From Nelumbo lutea (lineage: Eukaryota; Streptophyta; Magnoliopsida; Proteales; Nelumbonaceae), in NCBI GenBank assembly GCA_022828595.1, contig JAKGHH010000005.1, forward strand, positions 66,955,655 through 67,019,654: a stretch of DNA of 64,000 bases, given 5' to 3'. Numbering within the stretch: the first letter of the stretch is position 1; the number at the start of each line of letters is the position of its first letter. Made by a program: the position numbers and the translations under genes. The notes under the pieces were generated by a model that was not told where the DNA came from, searched no databases, and saw only the letters and a program-made list of their open reading frames with translations. This document shows positions 33,439 to 44,105 of the stretch, in pieces.

Positions 33439-35139
33439 ATGGCCTCTTCTAGCAATGCCGGACGTGGCACGGAGATGAACACCACTGGGGAACAACTTCA
33501 AGTCCCCGTGGTATGCATCAAACAGTTCACCATCCCCCTTCAAGTCAAGTCCCCGTGGCCTGCCCCGTAAACCTTCCCTCCATGAATGTCCCCTTTCCAC
33601 TCCCTATCGAAACAACCTTTATTGAACCAACTACTGTCCCCCTGGCGACTAGCTAGGGCCAATTTGACGACCTGATGCAGTGCATGTGGGCAATGCAAGC
33701 CCAAATGCAGCAGTTCCAGCAGCATCAACTCCAGCAGCACCAAGTATTGCACCACCTCTCTCAATATGACTATTAGCAACAGTTCCCCCAACTGCCTATG
33801 AACCAACCGCAGCTTCCACCTCGACACCCTGCTCCAAAGCCAGTTAAGGCTTCCCCTTAGGGTGGATGCCATCATCGAGGAGAAGCCTCCCAACTTCAAA
33901 ATCCCCCTAACAACCAGGCCTCATCCCCAGGGTGAAGGGAAAGAAAAGTCACCATCGCCTCGCAGCTCGTAGGCGGGTCGGGAACCTCGCCCGCAAAGTT
34001 AGCACCTCGGCGCTCCAAGCCTGAGTTCCCGCTCACAGAGAACCGATTCAGTGCCCTAGCAGCGGACTATCAACATTCCGGGCCCATCGAGCTTGGCAAC
34101 ACAGATTCCAGCAGCGCCAGTACCAAGCCCACTCAGCAACGAAGGCGTCGGTGAAGTCGCCGAATTGCCGCCCGTGTCCTACCTGAGCTCCAAGGTAAGG
34201 AAGAGACAAGCTCGGACGAGGTAAAAGCTGCCCCTATTCTCTCAGTTCCTTCCCCCCTCTCATCAGAACTCCTTGTAGTCCCCATGCCCAGAGACTTCAA
34301 ACTCTCCCCTTTAGACAAGTATGATGGGTCCTTCGACCCCAGCGACCACGTCGATGCCTTCCAATCCCAAATGCACCTGGCAAGGGCCAGTGAGTCGTGC
34401 ATGTGCGTAGCCTTCACCACCACTTTCAGGGGGGTGGCCCGCACTTGGTACAGGAGCCTGACCCCCGGGTCAATAAGAAGTTGGACCCAGTTCGTGCAGG
34501 TCTTCACTGCACACTTCGTTACTAGCAAGCGGTGCCCCAGAACCGAGGAAAGCATCTTCAGAGTGGTTTAGAGGGAAGGAGAGTCCATCCGAGGCTACAT
34601 CAAGTGGTTCAATGATGCGTGTTTGCAGATACCGCGATTGGACCCCGCGGTACAGCTCGTGGCAGCCAAGAGAGGAGTAACACACAAGGAATTCAAATAG
34701 CACATGGTAGCCAGCCAGCCCGCGACCGTGGCCGAATTCCTTAAGCTCGCGGATAAGTTCATGAGAATAGAGGAAGAGATCAACCAAAGGACCGAAGGTG
34801 GAGTCAAGAAAAGGAAAAGAGAAGATGAGCCCTCCAACCCAGGTGACAAAAAAAACCCGGCCTGAGAGGTGAAGCCAAGCCAGCCGTCCCAAGCTCCCTT
34901 AGCAACTCGGACGAACTACACACCCTTAAACATGAGGCGGACTTAGATCTTGATAACGATCAAAGATGCCCCATACGTAAAATGGCCACCTCGCCTAAAG
35001 GGGAACCCAAATGAGAGAAATAAAAATTTGTACTGTAGTTTCCATAGAGATCACGGTCATAGTACCGAACAGTGTAATAATCTCCGGGACGAGTTAGAGA
35101 GACTCATCCGTCGCGGGTACTTGAGAAATTTTGTACAGC

Positions 35140-35182
<43 letters not shown>

Positions 35183-35438
35183 GACAAGCCGGCAAGGGGA
35201 GCACAGTAAGGATGCTCCTGAATCCAGCAGCAGGCCAGCCAAACCATCGCAAAGACAGCCTCCAAAAGAGAGGCCAGTTCGGGGAACCATCCACGTAATA
35301 GTGGGAGGTTCGGTGGTAGTAGGTTGTACTTCGGCGGCGGCCCGGACGTCAGTTCGTAAAGCAGCCCGAGAAGAACAGAACCCTCCAAAGAGGCCGAAGA
35401 CGGAAGAATCAATCTTCTTCACGGAAGATGACGCGTGA
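33439..35438 (+). pseudogene. gypsy-1 gag with polyasparagine insert
   Basis: Starts MASSSNAGRGTEMNTTGE (33439), like gypsy-2's MASSSHTVKSTEMNVSGG, but breaks early. The capsid region at 34284-34571 (DKYDGSFDPSDHVDAFQSQM; ESCMCVAFTTTF) ends at a TAG where gypsy-2 has CAG. It continues in frame to 34860 with further stops. The nucleocapsid-like piece 34950-35438 has a Cys/His cluster (YCSFHRDHGHSTEQC) followed by 14 AAT-type codons encoding polyasparagine. It would package element RNA if intact. Confidence 0.85.
35141..35182 (+). repeat. (TAA)n/(AAT)n microsatellite
   Basis: 14 trinucleotide units inside the gag frame, read as asparagine codons. Gypsy-2 lacks it. Confidence 0.95.
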
Positions 35439-37935
35439 GGTGTCCACTACCCCCATGATGATGCGCTTGTCATAAAACTAAGGATCAGCGACTTCGAAGT
35501 CAGGCGCGTACTTGTGGATTCAAATAGCTCGGCAGACATCCTCTTCAAGTTGGCATTTGACTAGCTTCGGTTGCAGAGAAGCAAGTTGAAGCCCGTGAAC
35601 ACTCCTCTAGTGGGCTTCAGCGAAGAGGAAGTCAGGCCCCTTGGGAAGGTAACAGTACATGTGGAAGTCGACACATTGCCTTGTGCAGTGAGACTCAACC
35701 ACAATTTCCTGGTGGTCGCGACCCCCTCCCCATACGATGCCATAATAGGGCGGCCAATTATGCATGTCCTACGGGCAGTGGTCTCCATCTACTATTTGGT
35801 AATGAAGTTCCCTACAGACTTCGGTGTGGGGGTAGCACCGGGCGACCAACTTGAGTCCCTCAAGTGTTATGTTGCTGCCCTGAAAGGAAAGACCAAGGCG
35901 GCCGATGACCTCGAGTTGGAGCGACCTACGGAGCAGGGTGAGGAACGAGCTTCACCCACAGAGGAAACGGTTGCAATCCCGACTTCGGTTACGGATCCAA
36001 CTCAAACGCTACAGATCGGTACTTCCGTCATGGAGCCTCTACGAACCGAACTGGTGAGTTTCTTACTTCAAAATTTAGACATTTTTGCATGGTCCGCGGC
36101 TGATATGCCCGGAATTGACCCTAGCCTTATAACTCACAAACTTAATACTGACCTTATAGTCAGACCCATTAGACAAAAGAAACGCAACTTAGCCTCGAAG
36201 CGCTAGAGGGCGATCGATGAGGAGGTCAATAAGCTCCTCGCAGCGTACTTCATAAGGGAAGTTCATTACCCAAGCTGGGTAACCAATCTAGTGCTGGTGA
36301 AAAAGGAAAACGGCAAGTGGCGCATGTGCGTCGACTACACCGACCTGAACGAGCTTGCCCAAAAGACAGATTCCCCCTCCCTAGAATTAACCCCCTAGTG
36401 GACGCGACCTCGGGACATGAGCTGCTAAGCTTCTTGGATGCCTACTCAGGTTACAACCAAATCAGGATGGACCAGTTCGATGAGGAAAAAACCAGCTTCA
36501 TTATCGAGTTCGAGTGTACTGCTACAAGGTCATGCCCTTCGGACTGAAGAATGCTAGGGCGACCTTCCAAACACTTGTGAATAAGCTGTTCCAGCCCTTA
36601 ATTGGCACGAAAATAGAATGTTATGTAGATGACATGGTTGTCAAGACGCGGCTTTCACAAGAATTAATACAAGACTTAGATTCTGTCTTCCAAATTCTGC
36701 GTCAATTTAGCATGAAACTGAACCCAAACAAATGTGTCTTCGGTGTCACCTCGGGTAATTTCCTAGGGTACATTGTCAATCGGCACGGTATTGAGGCCAA
36801 CCCAGACAAGATAAAGGCCATCCTAGATATGAGACCACCCCCAAAAGTAAAAGAGGTTCAGAGGCTAAACGGCCGCATAGCCGCTCTGAGCTGCTTCATG
36901 TCCAAATCGGCAAACCGTTGTCTGCCTTTCTTTAAGGCAATCAAAGGCAAAGGGTTTGAATGGACCCGAGACTGCCAGCTCGCATTCGACGAGTTAAAAA
37001 GCTACCTCGCTAGTGTGCCAGTCTTAGCCAGGCCCGAGGGGGGCGAGGTCTTAGAACTATATCTCTTGGCAAGCGACGAGGTGGTCAGTTAGGTACTAGT
37101 AAAAGAAGTAGATCGGGTCCAGCGGCCCATCTATTATGTTAGTAAAATTTTGTAGGGAGCAGAGACGAGATAACGACAAATAGAAAAGCTAGCATATGCA
37201 CTAGTAATCGCAGCTTGAAAACTCTGCCCATATTTCCAGGCTCACACTGTCATCATCTTAACTGACAAACCTCTGAGACAAGTCATACTCAAGCCCGAGG
37301 TTTCCGATCGGCTGACGAAGTGGGCCATCGAGCTCAGCGAGTACGACCTCCAGTATAAGCCACGAACTACTATTAAGGCCCAAGCCTTAGCAGATTTTAT
37401 CGCCGAGTGCACGTTCAGCCTCGAAGTCCCTAGGTCGGTTGAGCCCGAGATCCCTGGTTCGGGTGAGCCAAGAGCTCCCAAGCCAATAGAGTCTGAACCC
37501 GGTGAAGTAGCAGCCAGTGTGGCATCTCTCCTGGTTAGGCCAAATGCGAACTGGGATGAGGAGCCCTGGATCCTTCACGTAGATGGCTCCTCGAACCAGC
37601 AGGGCAGCGGGGCTGGAATAGTCCTACGTGGCCCGGGTACACGAAATTGGAATACACACTACACTTTGAGTTTGCGGCATCCAACAACAAGGTGGAGTAC
37701 GAGGCATTGATAGCCGGGCTGAACCTAGCACAAAAGGTAAGAGCAAAGCACATAGTTATCTGCAGTGATTCCCAGCTCGTGGTCAACCAGGTTACGGGCG
37801 AATACGAAGCACGCGAGCTAACTATGATCGCCTACCTTGCAAAAGTAAAGGAGGCTCTGCTCAACTTCCAGTCACACTTCATCAGGCAAATCCCGAGGTC
37901 AGAGAACATTGAGGCCGACGCCTGTCCCGGTTAGC
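35439..37935 (+). pseudogene. gypsy-1 protease, RT and RNase H
   Basis: Protease-like block near 35510 ([11 protein letters not shown], with the expected Gly after Asp-X changed to Asn) and 35571-36206 (PYDAIIGRPIMH). RT: WRMCVDYTDLN (36320), SFLDAYSGYNQIRM, VMPFGLKNARATFQ and an intact YVDD box (36622-36633). RNase H: ILHVDGSSNQQGSGAGIVL (37571) and SDSQLVVNQVTGEYEA (37760). Stops lie at 36206, 36547, 37092 and 37935, with a frameshift between the two RT pieces. It cannot make a full polyprotein. Confidence 0.9.
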
Positions 37936-38194
37936 CAGCATGAGTCACAACGCCATGAGAACCATGTACATAGAGGACTTATCTCGGCCTAGCATTCTCG
38001 GTGGGGCAAAAGAGGTCGCTCCCGTCCTTGAAGCAGAGCCAAGCTAGATCGACCCACTTGCGAGCTTCTTGCTAGATGGAACCCTCCCTGTGAACCGCAA
38101 TGCAGCCAGGATGGTGCAGCACCAGACAGCCAAATACATCATAATAGACGAACAACTGTACCGATAGTCCTACACACTCCCCTACCTGCGTTGC

Positions 38195-39269
38195 TTGCGA
38201 CCTACCGAAGCCGAGTTCGTACTCCATGACACTCATGAAGGTTTGTGCGGCGAACACTTGGGGAGCAGAGCCCACATCCAAAAGGCACTTCGGCAAGGGT
38301 ACTACTGGCCAACGATGAAGGCAAAGGCCGTCGAACTCGTTATAAAATGTGACAAATGTCAAAAGCATGCCAATATCCATCATCAGCCTGCCGCCAACTT
38401 CAAGTACCTCACCAGTCCATGGTCCTTTGCGCAATGGGGCATCGACCTCCTGGGGCCATTCCTACCAGCAACAGGTGGGAGGAAGTTCCTAGTGGTAGCG
38501 GTAGATTATTTCACAAAGTGAATATAAGCTAAACCCTGACAACAGTTACAGCCCAACATGCAGAACTTCTTTTGGAAGAACATAGTATGCTGCTTCGGGT
38601 TACCTCGGGTACTAATCTCCAACAATGGCAAGCATTTCGAGGATATCAAGTTTCAGGAATGGTGCCAAGATATGGGAATCCGGCAGAACTTCACATCGGT
38701 TGCACACCCGCAGGCAAACGGTCAGACAGAAGTAATGAACAGAGCTATCCTCCGTAGACTGAAAGCACGACTAGACCGAGCTAAAGGGTTGTGGGCGGAC
38801 AAGCTACCAAGTGTTCTATGGGCTCACCGAACCACGGAAAAAACCGCCACAGGAGAAACCCCCTTTAACCTCACCTACGGCACTGAAGCGGTAATCCCGG
38901 CGGAGATCGAAATACCTACACTGCGACTAGAAGCATACGATGATCAAACTAACGGAGATGAGTTACGCACCAACCTCGACCTATTGGACGAGGTAAGAGA
39001 CCTTGCGTACATCCGGACCGCAGCTTACCAGCAGAAGGTAGCTCGGTACTACAACGCCAGAGTAAAAAAGTGAAACTTTCATGTCGGTGACCTGGTTCCC
39101 CGTAAGATCATGGCTCCTGAGCCCGGCGTGGGCAAACTTGGACCGAATTGGGAATGACCCTACCGAGTAAAGAGAGCGCTCAGGGGGGCATACGAGATCG
39201 AAACTTTAGAGGGCAAACAAGTACCCCGAGCTTGGAACGTCGCTAACTTGAGACGATACTACCTATAGA
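38195..39269 (+). pseudogene. gypsy-1 integrase with a mutated catalytic Asp
   Basis: The H2C2-like zinc region includes HDTHEGLCGEHLG and CDKCQKH. The core has DLLGPF (first Asp near 38448) and ISNNGKHF near 38618-38640, where the second catalytic Asp of the D,D,E triad is Asn. TEVMNRAIL carries the Glu. A C-terminal GPY/F-like module (KLGPNWE, PYRV) follows in a piece ending at about 39269. There is a stop at 38521 and another after 39073. It is inactive on two counts. Confidence 0.88.
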
Positions 39270-39504
39270 TCACCAAGCGAAGTGGATTAAGTCACTACCA
39301 GAGCTAAAGGGCTAGGACGCCGAACTAACAAGGACCTCGGCATGGACAAGCAAAAGCAAAGCACCAACAACGAACTAATAGGGGCATCGACATATGGTAA
39401 GTTCGGCAATACGACCAGTTCGGAGGAAAGAGCGACCAACACTTAATCCAAAGAAAATCATTTCATTGCAAAATACTTTGTGTACATTTCAAAAAAAAAA
39501 CATT

Positions 39505-40053
39505 TCACAGGCCCGGAGCTACTTCATCATCAGAAGGCACTTCAACGATACCCAAAGGTCCTGCCTCGCCCTCAGAATCCGACTCACCATCAACAGCGTT
39601 GGCCATCTCCTGAGTAATGCGCGAAGTAGATATGGCACTAATATCGAGCTCGGGGTACATATTCTGAATCATCCACCGGCTTAGTTTAAAGCCCCTTCTG
39701 TACGAGTCCACTATCAGGTCATCAAAGCGTGACGAGGCGATGTATTCATTGACGACCTTCTTCTTGGCATCTTCAATGCCTTGAGAAAAGATTTGTGTCC
39801 TCTCCCTAATATCCTCCTGAAGGTATTCAACCTGATGTTGCAAATCCAGCCTCAGGTCCGCCATGTACTTCACTACAACTCCCATGGCCTCAGCATCTCT
39901 CTGAGACCTCGCCTGCCTGGCCTGTGCAGTGCGAGAAGTCGCCTCAGCAACTCGGGAAGCCGCCTCAGCAGCATGGAAAGCCTCTTTAGCAGCTCGTGCC
40001 TGCCTCGAGATCCTTTCCACTTGGGCCACCAAGGCATGAATAGAAGAATTCAC
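39505..40053 (-). CDS. antisense extra gene of gypsy-1, exon C
   Basis: 549 nt, open to the stop. It is rich in Ala, Arg and Glu (coiled coil likely), followed by a conserved YRRGFKLSRW block and an acidic C-terminus. Confidence 0.75.
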   Translation of the reverse strand: MNSSIHALVAQVERISRQARAAKEAFHAAEAASRVAEATSRTAQARQARSQRDAEAMGVVVKYMADLRLDLQHQVEYLQEDIRERTQIFSQGIEDAKKKVVNEYIASSRFDDLIVDSYRRGFKLSRWMIQNMYPELDISAISTSRITQEMANAVDGESDSEGEAGPLGIVEVPSDDEVAPGL

Positions 40054-41424
40054 CTACCAAAAGGAAAGAACAAATGATCAAAAGAACGACAACAAGAAAG
40101 ATAGAAGCAAGGAGTCTGACAAGAAATCTAACTTACCACCATGGCATGAGTGGCAGCACGACAAGCTACCTGGTTCAAAGGAAGCTCGGTCCATGCCGCG
40201 ACCTCCTCAGGATATATGGCCTCCCTACTCTTCTGAAGAGCGTGGTTCAGAGACAACACGCTCCTAAATTCGCCTTCGACTCCCGAGCCTGAGGGCCCAG
40301 CTCGCATATAAGCAAGCTCAGAGTAAGCGAGAGCCCCCGTGTCGGCATAAGGGGCCCCTGCCTCTTCATGTACTGGAGGGGCCATCTTGGGCTCCCTGGG
40401 CAGATCCGATGACGGGTAGTTTGGTACCTTGGGCTCCGCTTCTCGGGGCAACTCGACACGAGTTAGTTTGGCGACTCGCTTCCTCCTCTTCATGCCGTGA
40501 AACAGGTGCCCACCACGAGTTTTCTCTGAGCCCATCACACCTGCAAAAGGAGCTCGGCCTCAGAAAAAAATGAAAAGAACGGAGCGAAACCAAAAACCTC
40601 TGAGTAAGGAACCTACCCAAACTTAGACCGGCCACAATGAGCTTGGCCTCCGTTAGATAATGATGGCATTTTAGCCCAAGTCGTGTCCATTGCTGGAGGC
40701 CCTTCACCGTCTCCTTATTAAGCGTAACACCGGCGTTAAGGGCAGCCATCCCCCACTCAGTTTGGAACGATCACCTCAATGCACTTTGCACCCCGAAGTA
40801 GTCCCGTTTCCATGCCGTGACCTTGTTGGGAAGTTCGTGTAGAAGCTTAAAACCCGGGTAAGGAGACAGGTAATACGCCTGCCTACACCCGGGAAAGGGA
40901 CCTGCTTGCTTCTTAAGCATTAAAATGGAGGAGATCATCTCTAGGTCTAAAGGCAAGACCTGTTCGCAAAATAGGGAGATTGTCCCCACCAAGTTACGAA
41001 TAGAGTTCGAGTGAAGTTGGCCGACTGTAACACCGAAGTGGTTCATTACCTCGACAATGAGGGGGTGGAAAGGAAGGCGCAACCCAGTAACGAGCTGCTC
41101 CCAGAATATCACGATCTCATCAGGATTGTGCTTCCAAGGGAAATTGCTCGAGGGTATGAAGTAGGTATACTCCCTAGGCAAGTTGAACTGGGTAATAAGG
41201 GAGTGAAGCCCTTCAAGCGTCATGGTCGAAGGCCCAAACTTGTCCAATGTCCGACCTCGACGAGAGGAGGACACCAATCTACCCGAGGCGACTCGGCCTA
41301 CGGGTTCGAACTCTTCCTTGAGTTCTACCTCAGGTTCACTAGGATTGTTGGGGGATGCAACTAGGTTCGTAGAACCTGAATCCGACTCCCTTGAAGAACT
41401 GTCTGAGCTATCCGAGCTAGACAT
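39505..41424 (-). CDS. antisense extra gene of gypsy-1, three exons
   Basis: Exons 41424-40617, 40540-40137 and 40053-39505 on the opposite strand to gag-pol join in frame: 1761 nt, 586 codons plus stop. The introns are 76 and 83 nt, with donors GTAGGT and GTAAGT and acceptors TTTTGCAG and TTTTGGTAG. Exon A starts MSSSDSSDSSSRES and has a helical region (LPREYTYFIPSSNFPW; LRLPFHPLIVEVMNHFGV; LHSNSIRNLVGTISLF) that fits my memory of the putative gypsy-type transposon family PF04195. Exon C is Arg/Ala/Glu-rich and coiled-coil-like (ARAAKEAFHAAEAASRVAEA), then YRRGFKLSRW and an acidic tail. One TGA (40771-40773) interrupts exon A, so this copy is probably a pseudogene. A TATAAATA box lies 142-149 bp upstream. 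The matching gene is in gypsy-2. Function unknown. Confidence 0.8.
40137..40540 (-). CDS. antisense extra gene of gypsy-1, exon B
   Basis: 404 nt, open throughout. It begins with a basic stretch (MKRRKRVAKLTRVELP) that may be a nuclear signal, then a Pro-rich linker, and ends AACRAATHAMV-like (VACRAATHAMV). Donor GTAAGT. Confidence 0.75.
40617..41424 (-). CDS. antisense extra gene of gypsy-1, exon A
   Basis: 808 nt from the ATG at 41424. It contains the PF04195-like region and the single TGA at 40771-40773. Ends at a GTAGGT donor in phase 1. Confidence 0.75.
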
Positions 41425-41565
41425 TGGAAGGAGAATAAGGATTATAGGAAAGTACTCACCCGGAAAAAAGTAAACGGACAACGGGAACATGAACGCGAGC
41501 TAGAAGCTTGGACACGAGCTCAAGAAGCAAAGTGTAGGATAGTGACAGCGACTGGGGTCCCCCAC

Positions 41566-41573
41566 TATTTATA
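41566..41573 (-). promoter_or_regulatory. TATA box of the antisense gene, gypsy-1
   Basis: The minus strand reads TATAAATA, 142-149 bp upstream of the ATG at 41424. The same word lies at the matching place in gypsy-2 (56944-56951), and nearby sequence is conserved (atcaacgg just beyond). Confidence 0.65.
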
Positions 41574-42012
41574 TCCACAGTAACCGAGAATCAACGGCTC
41601 ATATCAAAGACAATCCAATGGCCCACGGTTGCATTGACCACACATCTCCTGAGACTGAGACATGATTGGCCGCACGTCTTTCTGAAACTGAAAAAGCGTC
41701 GGCGCACGTCTCCTCACATTAAAGGCAGCAGCGGCACATTTTTTCAAATTTTGAAAAGACGCCCGCTGTCACGTCTCCTAACGGTGCGCTTTTTGAATTT
41801 TGCAATAAACGCGCGTCATCACGTCTGTCAGCATTCATAGACAGATTGGCACGTTTCCCGTCTTTTTGGCGCTCAAGAAACCCGGAAAAATCCTAACGAA
41901 CGCGCACTTCGCGCTATCAGTCAAACAGTTCGAAGTACGGGATAAATCCACCGCCACCTTGCGAACTCCCCACACCAGGGCAAGTCCCTTAGCGCGAGGA
42001 GTGGGGGGCAAT

Positions 42013-42781
42013 TGATGAAGGAAGATTTGGCCCGACCTCGTAAATCACTCAACACGTGGCAAATGCAACAGCTCGGCACAACAGCACGCCCAAGGTGAGC
42101 TCCGAAAGGAGGAACTAGTGGTCCAAACTCCCTACAAGGAGCCCGAACTCCCCGCAAGGAGCCCGAGCTCTCTCTTAGGCCCCAAGCCTTACGAACACAA
42201 GGGGCAACAACCCAAATTGGCCTGCCCCATGGCAGTTCGGGACACACATCTATCCGAACTCAAGACTTCACCTCGCTCACCACTCCAGTACTTCGCCTCC
42301 AGGACGCCGAACTGAACAACCGTACCATGCCTGACACCGAGGAAGTCCGTATCCAGGGGCGGCACACCTGACTGACTTGGGATCTGACGCTTGACAGCCG
42401 CACTACAACGGCCACCTGCCACCGCCATCTCCAATTGCAGAGACGGCTCTGACAAAGAGAGTAGTGGCGGTTCTGCCCCAGCAGAGGCGATGACACCCGA
42501 ACTGGCAGGAGCGCAGAGATAATCATACCCGACCTGACAGAAGCTTAGGAGTGAGTGCGCGAAGTGGTTATAAAAGGCTCCCTACCCCGCAAGAACAAGG
42601 TATGTGAACTTTGCACCATCTGGTTTTACCTTGCCTTTGAAAGAAGACTAACTTGAGCTTCAGAGCAATCTCATCGGGTTCCTCCCCGGAGATTCCTCAT
42701 CTTCTCCGTTTCAGGCTCCCTGCTGCTCCAGTCAGAGGCAAGGTCGTTGACAACTAAGACCAACCGGATTGTGCACCATCA
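42013..42781 (+). repeat. 3' LTR of gypsy-1
   Basis: Pairs with 32590-33353; the TATA box is at 42569-42575. Confidence 0.94.
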
Positions 42782-42786
42782 ATACT
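42782..42786. repeat. gypsy-1 target site duplication, right
   Basis: atact, matching 32585-32589. Confidence 0.9.
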
Positions 42787-42954
42787 CTTTGAAGACAAAG
42801 TTTCAATCACCTACTTTTGTCTATGTAAGTAGACAAGAAAATACTCGTCCACATGGGTTTACACAATATGCTAAGATGATGACTTCTTTTGGTTTGATCA
42901 TAAGCCTGTCTCGCTTCCTAATGTAACTTTGTATGGTTTGCTTCTTAATATTTA

Positions 42955-43219
42955 GGCTGTGTTTGGTTGCAGTGCAAATTTATTTATACTAGTACAAATC
43001 TGTGGGAGTGTAAATGTAAAAAATATAAATTTGTGTTTAATTTTATTTTGGATTTCACTTTATTCTACTTCATGTCTTAATTTACTTCATTTGTACTACA
43101 ATCAAATAAAATAAGCTAAAATTTGAAACAATAATAAGTCAAAATTTACACTCAAATCATTTGCAATGTCATGATATTGCATCGGTGTAATTTTATTTGC
43201 ATTGCAACCAAACACAACC
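42955..43219. mobile_element. Tourist-like (PIF/Harbinger) MITE
   Basis: 265 bp with terminal inverted repeats GGCTGTGTTTGGTTGCA at the left and its near-perfect complement at the right (tgcaaccaaacacaacc). It is flanked by TTA on both sides (42952-42954 and 43220-43222), the usual Tourist target. There is no coding capacity. A second, weaker terminus (aactcagcc then tta, ending 43421) suggests a related outer or neighbouring element. Confidence 0.85.
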
Positions 43220-43439
43220 TTAATCTCAATTTGGAATGAGTACAAATACAAATATGTATGACACAAATACATATAAAATAATACAAAATACAAGGTTTTG
43301 TACTCTAGAAATTTGTATTTGTACTCCTCCCAATAATAAATCAGAATTTGTTCAAATCATATGTACTACCATTGTATTTGCATTGTAGATATTTGTATTT
43401 ACAATTTTCTTAAACTCAGCCTTAGTGAATGAGATTTTA

Positions 43440-44105
43440 GGGTAAATTAAAAATACCCCATATAGTATGGGATTAGTGATAAATACCCCCTAAATTTTCA
43501 CTTTGCAATAAAATACCCCTCCATCATAGTTCTATCAGATAACTTCAAAAATATTTGTCATTCAGTTGTTTAAGATTTTTTTAAATCTCCAAACTACCAT
43601 TTTTTATTTATTTGAACAATTTATGATTCAATTAGTTTTCTACACATGACATTGAAGTCCCCTCAATTGTTCCAATAGCTCCTTGTAGATTTATAGTGGG
43701 ATTATATTCAAATGAAATGGTAGAGGTTTCTTTTTTGATAATATAAATTTATGGTTTCATTTTGTTTTTCTTGATTTATTGGAGAAAGGAGTAGATAATT
43801 TTTTATATTTTAAGATGAAGAGAGGCTTTCATGTCAGTGAAATAAATCAATAATTTAAAAAATCTTATTTTTCCTATGTTGGTGAAAACGATTCTTATTA
43901 TTTTATCTAGCTTTTTCTAGAGAAATTGATGTACATTTTGTCAATCATGGTTTAAGAGAAAAGTAAGTGAGGAAATTTTAACTGACATTTTGGTGATTTA
44001 ATGCATTTTGTCTTATAACTTAATGGCCAAGGGGTACTTGTCACAAAGTGAAAGTTCAAGGGGTATTTGTCATTAACCCAGTACAATGGGGGGCCTTTTT
44101 GTAAG
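43440..44105. mobile_element. MITE or MULE-like element with ~80-bp terminal inverted repeats
   Basis: The left end (43440-43530: gggtaaattaaaaatacccc... aaattttcactttgcaataa) is an imperfect inverted copy of the right end (44027-44105: ttgtcacaaagtgaaagttc... to ...ggccttttt). The interior of about 500 bp is AT-rich with no gene. No target duplication is clear, so the edges and class are uncertain. Confidence 0.7.

Larger units (their letters stand above)
32590..42781 (+). mobile_element. Ty3/gypsy retrotransposon gypsy-1 (Tat-like, with antisense extra gene), complete structure
   Basis: A 10.2-kb element with perfect target duplication atact (32585-32589 and 42782-42786) and LTRs of about 765 bp (32590-33353 and 42013-42781, TGATGA...CATCA). 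The primer site follows the 5' LTR, and a purine tract aggagtggggggcaa precedes the 3' LTR. Plus-strand order is gag, protease, RT, RNase H, integrase (gypsy order). Between integrase and the 3' LTR lies a minus-strand gene, the layout known for the Tat/Grande group. Clear LTR differences show it is not a very recent insertion. Confidence 0.95.

Noticed and set aside
35057..35422. Minus-strand frames with runs of Leu, Ile or Tyr across the trinucleotide repeat
   Set aside because: They are simply the (TAA)n repeat read in other frames.
42955..43421. One 467-bp MITE ending at 43421 rather than 43219
   Set aside because: The right end at 43219 matches the left terminus far better (about 16 of 17 bases); the end at 43421 is only a partial match.
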